This document shows positions 48,117 to 55,573 of a stretch of 64,000 bases of DNA, one piece after another; the first letter of the stretch is position 1; every line of letters starts with the position of its first letter. The translations under genes were made by a program, and so were the position numbers. Location of the stretch: assembly GCA_019058295.1 (NCBI GenBank), contig JAHPZI010000015.1, positions 44,679-108,678 of the forward strand, read 5' to 3'. The notes under the pieces are model-generated. The model did not search any database, had not been told where the DNA came from, and worked only from the letters and a program-made list of their open reading frames with translations. Source of the DNA: Promethearchaeota archaeon. GTDB lineage: Archaea > Asgardarchaeota > Lokiarchaeia > Sigyniarchaeales > SOKP01.

Positions 48117-48908
48117 TCAAATAAATGCAATTAGAAATGTCAATGAACTTATACTTAAAATAAGAATAAGTAGAATTATTATTGATGAGCCCTTAGTCTC
48201 TTTTTCTCGAACAGCTAAATAAAAACAAAATATCCCTACTATCAATAGTATTGTCGTTCTTATCGCCATTTTTTCAGGAGTCCAGAGACCAAGTGGTGGA
48301 ATATAATTATCAAAATCGGGTATTTCTGGTCTTACTAAAAAATTAATCCAATCACAGATAAAACTCATTACAATAACCCATCCTGTTAAATAAAATAATA
48401 TGATTCTTTTTCTCTCTTCATCAAAAAACTTTTCAAATCGCTCTGGTCTCTCATTGAAATCTACATTATAATAATTCGTAACAAAATAGGTTCCAATAAT
48501 GAGTGTTCTTAAAGGAATAGCCAATACCCATAAAGTTATGAGATATATAATGGTAAGTGGATGTGTTAATGGATACACACCATAATTATACCATAAAATC
48601 CAGGGGTATCCAATCCAATTCCAAAATCCAGTAGACAAGCTGTCAATTATACCATCGAGAAATATAAAAAAAACAATAATGATAAATGCCTTAAGAGGTG
48701 TAGTTGCATGTCTTGGAATATAAATAGAGCAAAGCAACCATACTACCATCATAATTGAAAATAAATCCCATCCAAATAGGTCAGTTTTAGCGATTACATT
48801 AATTATGATCATTATAACTGTAAATAAACTCATTAAAACAATATAGAGTAACTCCCAATTAGCATCGATAAATTTGATGATCATATTTTTTTTAGAGAAA
48901 TCTGCCAT
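48117..48908 (-). CDS. Polytopic membrane protein, 263 aa
   Basis: About seven hydrophobic helices, e.g. WELLYIVLMSLFTVIMIIIN, FIIIVFFIFLDGII, IIYLITLWVLAIPLRTLIIG, TILLIVGIFCFYLAV and IIILLILILSISSLTFLIAFI. Trp/Tyr-rich loops lie mid-protein (GFWNWIGYPWILWYNYGVYPL). No family recognised and no catalytic motif seen. It stands alone between the amidase and the dehydrogenase gene. Confidence 0.72.
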   Translation of the reverse strand: MADFSKKNMIIKFIDANWELLYIVLMSLFTVIMIIINVIAKTDLFGWDLFSIMMVVWLLCSIYIPRHATTPLKAFIIIVFFIFLDGIIDSLSTGFWNWIGYPWILWYNYGVYPLTHPLTIIYLITLWVLAIPLRTLIIGTYFVTNYYNVDFNERPERFEKFFDEERKRIILFYLTGWVIVMSFICDWINFLVRPEIPDFDNYIPPLGLWTPEKMAIRTTILLIVGIFCFYLAVREKETKGSSIIILLILILSISSLTFLIAFI

Positions 48909-49147
48909 AAACTTGATTGTTCATTATTAGATTATTATTATTATTAACTTAATTCATAAGAATGTAAATTTTACGGTTTCAAATAAAGTATTTTCTGAAT
49001 TTAGAGAAGAATTAATTAGTTTAGTATAAGACAAAATCTAAATTCTTTCATCATATACTCTGGAACCATTTATTACTTGCTGCGAAATTACTGAGAACTA
49101 AAAATAAAGAGAGTTCAGAAAAAAATCAAGAAAAGTTGATAATATTG

Positions 49148-50212
49148 TTATTTTTTTAATTTATTTCTCAATTTTTCCGAGATTAAATCTCCCATTTCTT
49201 TAGTTGAGAGAGTTTTTAAATTAGGATTTTTAATGTCAACTGTTCGCCCCTCTTTAAGACCTTCTTCAACTGCAGTCTCGATTTCGTTTCCTATTTTGGA
49301 TTGAAAGGATTCCTCCATCATTAATTTTACGCTTAGAATCGTGCCAATTGGATTGGCAATTCCTTTTCCCGCAATATCTGGAGCAGATCCATGTATTGGT
49401 TCATACATGGAGGTTTTATTTGGATGAATATTGCCACTTGAAGCCATACCTAAGCTTCCAATCAGAAATGCGGCCTCATCACTAATGATGTCTCCAAACA
49501 TGTTTCCAGTGACGACGGTTTGGTAGGCGTATGGTGTTCGGATGAGCCATTGACAAAACGCATCAATATAGATATCCTCCTTCTTTAAATTGGGATATTC
49601 TGAGCCAATTTCATGAAAAATTTTACGCCATAGCTGGCTTGGTTTTAAAATATTAGCCTTATCAACAGATGTTACTTTTTTATGACCCTTCCTTTTAGCA
49701 AATTCAAAAGCGAATTTGATAATCCGTTCACATCCTTCACGGGTATAATGCATTATATTCTGGGCTTCATTCTCCTTTAAATACCCGATATTTTTATATA
49801 AACCCTCTGTATTCTCTCTGACAAAATAAATATCAATTCCATCACCAATCAATTCATCCCTTAAAGGACATCGATCCCTCAATGGTTCATAAAGTTTTAT
49901 TGGTCTTAAATTCACATATAAATCTAATCCCTGTCTAATATTCAAAATTGCAATTTCGGCTACTCCTTGAGGTAATCCAGGAATTCCAATTGCCCCAAAT
50001 AACAACGCATCCGAATTTTTAATTGTTTCAAATGATTTTTCAGGCAAACTTTCACCATATTTTTTCCATACAGCACCACCCGCTGGAGCTTCTTTGAATT
50101 CAAACTCAAAATCAGTATAACTACTAATCACTTTTAAAATCTTAATGCCCTCGTCTACTACCTCAGGACCTACCCCATCCCCTTTGCAAATAGATATTAT
50201 TTTTTTAATCAA
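49148..50212 (-). CDS. Isopropylmalate/isocitrate dehydrogenase family enzyme
   Basis: A 354-residue metal-dependent beta-decarboxylating dehydrogenase. Markers are GDGVGPEVVDEGIKIL, LLFGAIGIPGLPQG, NIRQGLDLYVNLRPIKL (substrate arginines), FVRENTEGLYKNIG, VDKANILKPSQLW (catalytic Lys), FGDIISDEAAFLIGSLGMASSGNI (metal Asp) and EPIHGSAPDIAGKGIANP. Archaeal relatives act on 3-isopropylmalate, isocitrate, homoisocitrate or tartrate; the sequence does not decide. Translation starts at TTG 50212. Confidence 0.88.
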   Translation of the reverse strand: MIKKIISICKGDGVGPEVVDEGIKILKVISSYTDFEFEFKEAPAGGAVWKKYGESLPEKSFETIKNSDALLFGAIGIPGLPQGVAEIAILNIRQGLDLYVNLRPIKLYEPLRDRCPLRDELIGDGIDIYFVRENTEGLYKNIGYLKENEAQNIMHYTREGCERIIKFAFEFAKRKGHKKVTSVDKANILKPSQLWRKIFHEIGSEYPNLKKEDIYIDAFCQWLIRTPYAYQTVVTGNMFGDIISDEAAFLIGSLGMASSGNIHPNKTSMYEPIHGSAPDIAGKGIANPIGTILSVKLMMEESFQSKIGNEIETAVEEGLKEGRTVDIKNPNLKTLSTKEMGDLISEKLRNKLKK

Positions 50213-50399
50213 ATTCTAATCCTTTAATTATGCTTTAAATAATTATTACGATATAATGTTATTAAATTTTCAGAGAATTACTAAAAAATTATATGGAAAT
50301 TAAAAGCCTCTTTTTGTTTAAACTTTAATAATTGATGCTTATCATCATAATTGATTAATATTAACCTTATTATAAGGATATTTCATTATATAATTTTGA

Positions 50400-50515
50400 G
50401 TAATAACCCCGAGCACCTTATTTTATATCAAGATCTCAGAGCTAACAGCTCGGTTTAATCTCGTGGCTTTTCTTCTAAGACTTCTTATTTTCATTTTTCT
50501 GTCGATCGGATAAAA
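50400..50515. ncRNA. Candidate structured RNA (GC-rich island)
   Basis: In otherwise very AT-rich spacer this block has several GC-rich patches. CCGAGC (50409-50414) can pair with GCTCGG (50448-50453), and GAGCT-AAC-AGCTC (50439-50451) forms an alternative short hairpin. GC islands in AT-rich archaeal spacers often mark ncRNAs. Strand and class unknown. Confidence 0.25.
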
Positions 50516-50555
50516 TATATTAACCCAAACATAATAAATCGAAAAATTTACGCAA

Positions 50556-50566
50556 TCTTTAAATAT
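50556..50566 (+). promoter_or_regulatory. TATA-like box for the histone gene
   Basis: TTTAAATA at 50558-50565 could bind TBP, which would place the RNA start near 50590, about 100 nt before the ATG. Weak evidence, as the whole spacer is AT-rich. Confidence 0.3.
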
Positions 50567-50646
50567 TTGAAAGAAGTATTATTAAATAATAAAGTTCATG
50601 TTAAAAAATGTGGACTTTGTAATAAAAAAAAATAAAAAATTCTATC

Positions 50647-50666
50647 TTTCGGTTAATTAACCGAAA
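50647..50666. promoter_or_regulatory. Perfect 20-bp palindrome in the histone leader
   Basis: TTTCGGTTAATTAACCGAAA is exactly self-complementary and ends 26 nt before the histone ATG, just ahead of the GTGGAGG ribosome site. It could be an operator for a dimeric regulator, perhaps histone autoregulation, or an RNA hairpin. The CGG/CCG steps make chance less likely than for pure AT repeats. Confidence 0.55.
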
Positions 50667-50692
50667 TAATTAAAAAGTGGAGGAATAATAAA

Positions 50693-50905
50693 ATGGCTAA
50701 AAAAGTTTTTGCCTGGAGTCCAGTCCGAAAATTAATGAAAGATAATGGCGCTGAAATGGTTGCTCGAGATGCTGTAGATGCTTTAATTGATTATTTAGAG
50801 AAAACCGCTAAAGGAGTCACAAATAAAGCATTAGAAATGACTCGACACGCTGGAAGAAAGAAACTCACTCTAGAAGATATGGACTTGGCAATGAAATTAA
50901 TGTAA
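50693..50905 (+). CDS. Archaeal histone
   Basis: A 70-residue single histone fold: helix 1 SPVRKLMKDNG, long helix 2 (AEMVARDAVDALIDYLEKTAKG), and helix 3 after the RKKLTLEDM loop. It lacks tails. It forms dimers that wrap DNA in the nucleoid. A strong GTGGAGG lies 10 nt upstream of the ATG and a 20-bp palindrome lies in the leader, suggesting its own control. Confidence 0.96.
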   Translation: MAKKVFAWSPVRKLMKDNGAEMVARDAVDALIDYLEKTAKGVTNKALEMTRHAGRKKLTLEDMDLAMKLM

Positions 50906-50936
50906 AAAAATCTTTAACTAAATTAAAAAATTATTT

Positions 50937-50951
50937 ATTCTCTTTTTTTTT
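50937..50951 (+). terminator. T9 terminator after the histone gene
   Basis: A run of nine T residues (50943-50951) follows a short AT stretch 32 nt past the stop codon, fitting archaeal transcript ends. It also lies just before the next gene's GTG. Confidence 0.45.
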
Positions 50952-50961
50952 ATTAATTTTT

Positions 50962-51543
50962 GTGAAATTTAACGATTTAAGCATAAAGACTCTTTCATGT
51001 ATTCAAGTTATTCTCGCAGTAATCATCTCACTCATATTTACTTTTGTTGTTCCACTTGAATGGCAACCACTTACCGCAAAAGAGATAGAGCTTGGTATAT
51101 CTCCTTCTGAAGTGGGCGGTTTAGGGCCAATTCCTTATCATATATTTACATTAAGTCAATGGTATTTTTCGTTTTCAATAGTCTGGTTTATTAAACGTGA
51201 TAATCCGTACTTAAATAACTACCTCGTTGTGTCATTTGTCCCTTTAGTCTCCATAATCATTTGGGAATTTTTCTTCTTAGGGCTTTATTACGATTATATC
51301 CACATTCTTCCAGCAATTATTAGTTTCTATATATTTTGGAAAAAAGCAGATACTCTGGAACAGAAATTAATGATAATTTATGCATGTATTTATAGTGTTT
51401 GGTTTAATATAGTGTGGATCCTAGAGCTGGCTTATGGTGGTGCTTTACTTGTCATTGTTATCCTACTTTTTTATGTATATCCTCTCTGCTTTATCCTCTT
51501 CTCCTTTTATTTTCGGAATAGAGAAAATGATAGAGATATTTGA
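50962..51543 (+). CDS. Membrane protein, 193 aa
   Basis: About six hydrophobic helices, starting SCIQVILAVIISLIFTFVV and ending LLVIVILLFYVYPLCFILFSFYF, with a charged tail. No family recognised. The start is a GTG at 50962 directly after a T-run, so its message may be leaderless. Aromatic-rich helices resemble the 263-aa membrane protein at 48.1-48.9 kb only in general character. Confidence 0.65.
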   Translation: MKFNDLSIKTLSCIQVILAVIISLIFTFVVPLEWQPLTAKEIELGISPSEVGGLGPIPYHIFTLSQWYFSFSIVWFIKRDNPYLNNYLVVSFVPLVSIIIWEFFFLGLYYDYIHILPAIISFYIFWKKADTLEQKLMIIYACIYSVWFNIVWILELAYGGALLVIVILLFYVYPLCFILFSFYFRNRENDRDI

Positions 51544-51660
51544 AGCAGAAGGGAAGCTAAATCTATTTAATCCACCCCCTTTTAAACATTATAATTGTTC
51601 AATATGCTTTTCAAAATTAAAAGACTAAATTTAAAATATCATATAAAACCGATTGACAGA

Positions 51661-52440
51661 TTAATCTTTTTTAATTGTCTTTCTTAATGAGTTTTTAATT
51701 AGATTTCCCAATATATTGGCTATTTTGTATTTAATCGGATTTACTCTTACATCAAAATAAAACTTTTTGTCGTTTAAGGGCTTATAAAAATTGTAATCAG
51801 CAGTTAAGATTTCATCCATACCTTCTACATCCGCAATTGCTCTGAAAGCTGTAAATTGAATCAAATTTGAGAGGCTTGGAGACCAATTACTATTTGAAAG
51901 TTTTTTATAAAATTCCTTAGCGGCTTCAGCTATATCTTTATCTTTCTTCTTAATAATTTTATCTTTGAGTTTAAATGGTGGAGTAATAACACCTAGAACA
52001 GTATTGGATCTAAACCCCCATATACTAGCTACACTTTTTAAATATTTATTAACTTGTTTTAATCCCATTCCACCTGTTGTCGATATTATCATAGCATCTT
52101 GGTTAAAAAATTGAGGACGATGGCCATTATAAGCAAGTCTATCAATAAATTTTTTCATTAAAGCGGTAACATTTAACATATAAACCGGCGAAGCGAATAT
52201 TACTCCGTTTGAATCAAGCATTTGTTTTATTATATTATCTCTATCGTCTTTGAGTGGACAGTGTTCTTTTCCAATTCGAATACAATTAAAGCATCCAATA
52301 CACTCCTTTAAATCGGATTCCTTAAGAAATATATAATTAAAGTCCACATTCCTGTATTTTTTTAAGTTTTTCTCAAATTGTTGAGTAATTTTGTATGTAT
52401 TTCCCTTGCGAGGGCTTCCCATAATTGCTAAAACTTTCAT
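51661..52440 (-). CDS. Flavodoxin-like NAD(P)H-dependent FMN reductase with Cys motif
   Basis: A 259-residue FMN protein. The phosphate loop is MGSPRKGNTYKI; a CIGCFNCIRIGKEHCP segment could hold an Fe-S cluster or be redox-active; VIFASPVYMLNVTALMKKFIDR and IISTTGGMGLK complete the flavodoxin-fold family pattern (iron-sulfur flavoprotein type). It probably passes electrons between ferredoxin or NAD(P)H and another acceptor. It lies about 100 bp downstream of the MoaD-like pair on the same strand. Confidence 0.87.
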   Translation of the reverse strand: MKVLAIMGSPRKGNTYKITQQFEKNLKKYRNVDFNYIFLKESDLKECIGCFNCIRIGKEHCPLKDDRDNIIKQMLDSNGVIFASPVYMLNVTALMKKFIDRLAYNGHRPQFFNQDAMIISTTGGMGLKQVNKYLKSVASIWGFRSNTVLGVITPPFKLKDKIIKKKDKDIAEAAKEFYKKLSNSNWSPSLSNLIQFTAFRAIADVEGMDEILTADYNFYKPLNDKKFYFDVRVNPIKYKIANILGNLIKNSLRKTIKKD

Positions 52441-52536
52441 AATATTAGATAAAATTTTTTTTTTTATTTTTACTCATATAGAAAATGAATAGAGATAGAT
52501 GGCATAGAAGAAAAATTTGACTCTCTGTAGGAGATA

Positions 52537-52785
52537 TTAGCCTCCAGCAATAATTGGGAATATAGCAACCGTATCTCCATCTCTAAGAACAAAATCACTT
52601 TGAATATGTGGTCTTCCATTAACCATAATAATCAAGTTTTTATCGTCCTTAGGAATTTTATATTTTTTCAGAATTGATTTAATCGTGCTGCCTTCTTGTA
52701 AGTCTAGCACTTTTCGATCTGGTCCATATACCCTTAAATCAGCAAATAGTTTAACTGTTACTGATATAGAATTATTTTTAGTCAT
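52537..52785 (-). CDS. MoaD/ThiS-family ubiquitin-fold protein with terminal Gly-Gly
   Basis: An 82-residue beta-grasp protein. I start it at ATG 52785, inside the last codons of the gene upstream (8-bp overlap); an upstream in-frame start would add 25 residues that overlap that gene further. It has VTVKLFADLRVYG, INGRPHIQSDF-like and DGDTVAIFPIIAGG, ending in the diglycine needed for adenylation and sulfur transfer. Its place behind AOR3 and another MoaD-like gene points to tungstopterin synthesis; a role as an archaeal protein modifier (SAMP-like) is an alternative. Confidence 0.88.
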   Translation of the reverse strand: MTKNNSISVTVKLFADLRVYGPDRKVLDLQEGSTIKSILKKYKIPKDDKNLIIMVNGRPHIQSDFVLRDGDTVAIFPIIAGG

Positions 52786-53068
52786 TTTCAACTTTATTAA
52801 AATACCATTTATACAACAATCCCATTCTTTTAGGGAAAATTGCGACTCTATCTCCCTCATTTACCTTTTTTCCAAAGCCAGAAAAGATTCCACTTACAAA
52901 AATATGGCTGGTTTCTGATTCATCTATAGCGAGCTGTTTAAGAATGTCGGATACAGTTTTTATTCCTTCATTTTCAATTATTAATGTTGTTGGAGCTCCT
53001 CCAGAAATGCTTTGTTTTTTTTCTTTTTCTCTTCTTAACTCTCCAAACAATTTCACTTGTATTGGCAT
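52778..53068 (-). CDS. MoaD/ThiS-like protein without diglycine tail
   Basis: A 96-residue beta-grasp protein: IQVKLFGELRREKEKK, a helix TVSDILKQLAI, then HIFVSGIFSGFGKKVNEGDRVAIFP. The diglycine is missing; instead a tail MGLLYKWYFNKVEND follows, as in ubiquitin-like Mut7-C/AOR-associated MoaD relatives. It cannot act as a normal sulfur carrier, so it may be structural or bind the AOR. It overlaps the second MoaD-like gene by 8 bp and lies downstream of AOR3 on the same strand. Confidence 0.82.
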   Translation of the reverse strand: MPIQVKLFGELRREKEKKQSISGGAPTTLIIENEGIKTVSDILKQLAIDESETSHIFVSGIFSGFGKKVNEGDRVAIFPKRMGLLYKWYFNKVEND

Positions 53069-53154
53069 TTTCTCTAAGCTTTCTAAATTAATGATATTTC
53101 CAATTTATTAAATAAATTAAGTCTAAATAAAATCTTGTGTTCTAAAAAATAGAA

Positions 53155-53165
53155 TTTTATATAAA
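53155..53165 (-). promoter_or_regulatory. TATA box upstream of the MoaD-like pair
   Basis: On the minus strand the sequence reads TTTATATAAAA, a close archaeal TATA match, preceded by CG. It stands about 90 nt before the first MoaD-like ATG, so the pair may be transcribed apart from AOR3. Confidence 0.4.
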
Positions 53166-53284
53166 CGGATGTTATAAAAGAAAACAAATAGCTGAAAAAA
53201 AAAATAAAAAATAAAAAAAAAGGTAATTTATGATTTTACTTATTAAAGTAATGAATTGATGATGTATCAATCTTTAATTTGCTC

Positions 53285-55030
53285 TTAATCTCCGAAGACT
53301 TTATCCAATTCATCATCAGGTACATTGAATACTTCATTAGATGGTGGAAGTTTCTCCTTCCTTAAAAATTCTGGAAGTCTATCATGCTCTTTAGTAAAAC
53401 CTGCTTTTTTATTATATTCTCTTTCCATTTTAAGGATTTGCATTCCAATTGTTCCTATATCATCCACCGTTAAATTTGTACCTAATACCCCATTAACAGA
53501 TTCAACCATTCCAACTAATGCTTCAGGTATATCAAGAACTGCGAAGGCAGTAAAAAGACAATATCCTGTAGAATCGACTACAGCTGTAGCTGCTTGTAAA
53601 TTACGAGATAATTCAGATTTCTTAGGGTCTCGAGGATCTGCTTGCCCTCCAACTCCCATAATCTCTGTAGCAATAGCATAACCAGCGGTGTGATCAGCTC
53701 CCATTGGAGTGGTTGCAAAGGTAACTCCTATCCCTTTAATAGCGCGTGGATCATAAGCTGGCAGGCTTTGACCTTTAACTACAGGGACTCTTGTTACTCC
53801 AAAAGCTTGACCAGTGTAGGCTGTACCGTTTGCTAAGATCCGCCCTATAGCTGTCTTATTTCGGATTTCATTCATTAATTTTAAAGAACCTTTTCCATCA
53901 CCAAACTTGGCTAATCCGCCTTCCATAGCAACTGCGATTGTATCTCCTGCTTCAATTGTATCTAAACCTAAATCATTACAAGCTCTATTAAGTTCACCGA
54001 CGTCATCTAAGTCATATATTCCACAATTAGGACCTAAAGCCCATACAGATTCATATTCTAAAACTCCCACAGGATCTTTTCCACCAGGTTTGGTCCATAC
54101 CTCAGAACATTGGATTACACATCCTGGACTGCATGGATGGGGACGAGTTCCGCCTCGTTTCTTTATTTCTTCTGCCTTTTTCTCACCTGATACATTTGCA
54201 GATCTATCATCCTGTCCAGCAGAAAAATTTCTCTGAGGTAATCCTTGTGCCTCGTTTATAATGTTAATTAAAACATCTGTTCCGTATGAGGCAAGTGCTC
54301 CATCTGGTTTCGTAACATCATGGGACATAAGTCCATCACGGAGCTTTTTTATACCTGCTTTAAATCTCTCTTGGTCAGCAATTTCGACTCCTGGAGCACC
54401 AGTTTCATCTATTACAATGAATTTTAATCCTTTTGAGGCCATTACAGCTCCAAGACCTCCTCTTCCAGCATATCTACTTGGACGCCCTTCAAGATCATTA
54501 AAGCTCACTCCAGAGCCTGCTCCTAATAATTCTCCAGCAATTCCAGTACCACTGATACCTACTTTTTCGCCAAATTCCTTATGCAATTGTTCGTATGCTT
54601 TATAGAGCCCTATTCCAGACCATTTATTAGCCTTTATCAATTCTGCTCCATCATTAGTAACTTTTAGCAGATAATAATCATCATCTTTCTTTTCACCCTC
54701 TATTATTATCGCTGCAATCCTTAATCTACCAAGCAATTGAGAAAAACTAGTACCTGCATTAGCTTCTTTTATTCCTCCAGTTAATGGAGATTTACCACCA
54801 ACTGAAATTCTACCGGAGGTTGGAGCAGCAGAACCAGTCACAATACCAGGAGCAAATACAAGCTTATTGTTAGGTCCCAATGGATGACAATCAGGAGGTA
54901 CTTCTTTTGATACAATAGTTGAAGTAAGACCTCGACCACCTAACGCTGCATATTCCGAAGGAAAATCTTCAAATTTAGCTTCTAATTTACCCATATCTAC
55001 TCTTAAAATTTTTTTAGGCAAAAATTTCAC
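53285..55030 (-). CDS. Aldehyde:ferredoxin oxidoreductase (AOR3)
   Basis: A 581-residue AOR: KKILRVDMGKLEAKFEDFP at the N-terminus, GGRGLTSTIV, TGSAAPTSGRISVGGKSPLTG, RYAGRGGLGAVMASKGLKF and LGPNCGIYDLDD. The cluster motif is CSPGCVIQC (C-x3-C-x3-C), differing from C-x2-C-x3-C in AOR1 and AOR2; the distal Cys is in TGYCLF. It differs strongly from AOR1 and AOR2, so another aldehyde is likely its substrate. Two MoaD-like genes follow on the same strand. Two inverted repeats lie upstream of its start. Confidence 0.92.
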   Translation of the reverse strand: MKFLPKKILRVDMGKLEAKFEDFPSEYAALGGRGLTSTIVSKEVPPDCHPLGPNNKLVFAPGIVTGSAAPTSGRISVGGKSPLTGGIKEANAGTSFSQLLGRLRIAAIIIEGEKKDDDYYLLKVTNDGAELIKANKWSGIGLYKAYEQLHKEFGEKVGISGTGIAGELLGAGSGVSFNDLEGRPSRYAGRGGLGAVMASKGLKFIVIDETGAPGVEIADQERFKAGIKKLRDGLMSHDVTKPDGALASYGTDVLINIINEAQGLPQRNFSAGQDDRSANVSGEKKAEEIKKRGGTRPHPCSPGCVIQCSEVWTKPGGKDPVGVLEYESVWALGPNCGIYDLDDVGELNRACNDLGLDTIEAGDTIAVAMEGGLAKFGDGKGSLKLMNEIRNKTAIGRILANGTAYTGQAFGVTRVPVVKGQSLPAYDPRAIKGIGVTFATTPMGADHTAGYAIATEIMGVGGQADPRDPKKSELSRNLQAATAVVDSTGYCLFTAFAVLDIPEALVGMVESVNGVLGTNLTVDDIGTIGMQILKMEREYNKKAGFTKEHDRLPEFLRKEKLPPSNEVFNVPDDELDKVFGD

Positions 55031-55050
55031 CTTCTTCTTTTATTTGATCT

Positions 55051-55068
55051 TTGACAAAATATAGTCAA
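55051..55068. promoter_or_regulatory. Short inverted repeat 20 bp upstream of AOR3
   Basis: TTGAC and GTCAA arms around eight bases. Position between start and likely promoter suggests an operator, but 5-bp arms are weak. Confidence 0.2.
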
Positions 55069-55101
55069 GGTAAAATTGTTATTGCTTCATATTTAATTAT
55101 A

Positions 55102-55120
55102 TCTTTAATGAAATTAAAGA
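55102..55120. promoter_or_regulatory. Perfect inverted repeat upstream of AOR3
   Basis: TCTTTAAT and ATTAAAGA arms (8 bp each) around GAA, 72-90 nt before the AOR3 ATG, near where the promoter should lie. Candidate operator; AT-rich, so chance remains possible. Confidence 0.3.
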
Positions 55121-55238
55121 GCGTTATGTACGTAGAGAGATAACGGTATTAAGATTATCTATAATAAGTATAAATTAAAGAAATTCTAATAGGAATTATT
55201 AGACTGATTATTATAAAAAATGTACAGGCCCGGAGGGA

Positions 55239-55268
55239 TCTATTCCCTCTCAAATAAATTTTAAGAGG
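55239..55268 (-). other. Putative tRNA intron in the T loop (about position 59/60)
   Basis: A 30-nt block splits the T loop between TTCAAA and T. It folds into a 9-bp helix (CCTCTTAAA with TTTGAGAGG, one G-T pair) closed by ATTTA. Removing it restores a normal 7-nt T loop. The boundaries could shift by one base. I did not find a textbook bulge-helix-bulge. Confidence 0.6.
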
Positions 55269-55279
55269 TTTGAACCCCC

Positions 55280-55309
55280 GATTTCTAATCTCCAGCTGAT
55301 TTAACTAGC
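55280..55309 (-). other. Putative tRNA intron at the variable region/T-stem border
   Basis: A 30-nt block lies between variable bases AGATC and T-stem GGGGG; its removal gives a 5-nt variable loop. ATCG occurs at both ends, so the exact cut is ambiguous. A CTAG/TTAG pairing could form a 4-bp central helix. An intron at 37/38 fits worse, as it would leave a 12-nt variable loop. Confidence 0.5.
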
Positions 55310-55364
55310 GATCTTCAGCTTAGGAGGCTGCTGCCTTATCCAGTCTGGGCCACGGGCCTATTTA

Positions 55365-55526
55365 TTATATATTTAAAGAGCTTCGTACATAAGCAGTACC
55401 ACAGACACCACAGAAATATTTGTCTTTTATTTTAATTGCTTTATCAATCGGAATTTCTTTCTGGCAATTCATAACACAGCATCTCACAGTTTTCTTCTTA
55501 TTCTCTACATCATTTCTTTTTGACAT
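55365..55526 (-). CDS. Zinc-ribbon mini-protein, 53 aa
   Basis: Reads MSKRNDVENKKKTVRCC and continues VMNCQKEIPID to FCGVCGTAYVRSSLNI. Cys pairs near residues 16-21 (CCVMNC) and 39-42 (CGVC) fit a one-zinc ribbon. Such proteins bind nucleic acids or partner proteins. It lies immediately before tRNA-Arg on the same strand, and 47 bp downstream of the GH2 gene's stop (also minus strand). Confidence 0.65.
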   Translation of the reverse strand: MSKRNDVENKKKTVRCCVMNCQKEIPIDKAIKIKDKYFCGVCGTAYVRSSLNI

Positions 55527-55573
55527 TGAAATTGATTATATTTTTCTAGTCTTTAGTGGTAATAAATAATTCT

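Larger units (their letters stand above)
50213..50692. other. 480-bp intergenic region between dehydrogenase and histone genes
   Basis: No ORF seen. It holds a GC-richer block near 50400-50515 that may encode a structured RNA, a TATA-like TTTAAATA and the 20-bp palindrome in front of the histone gene. The rest is AT-rich and featureless to me. Confidence 0.6.
55225..55359 (-). tRNA. tRNA-Arg (anticodon CCT) with two insertions
   Basis: The mature part is 75 nt. The acceptor stem AGGCCCG/CGGGCCT is perfect, followed by discriminator G and no encoded CCA. D-arm GCCC...AGGC holds GG in the loop. The anticodon stem GCAGC/GCTGA (terminal pair mismatched) carries loop CTCCTAA, so the anticodon is CCT (34-36). 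The T stem GGGGG/CCCTC encloses TTCAAA-T. Two extra blocks of about 30 nt, one before the T stem and one inside the T loop, must be spliced out. The start of the tRNA is 5 bp after the stop of a zinc-ribbon mini-gene on the same strand. Confidence 0.9.

Noticed and set aside
51527..51628. 33-codon ORF overlapping the end of the 193-aa membrane protein gene (one CxxC)
   Set aside because: One CxxC only, no ribosome site, overlaps a better gene; likely chance.
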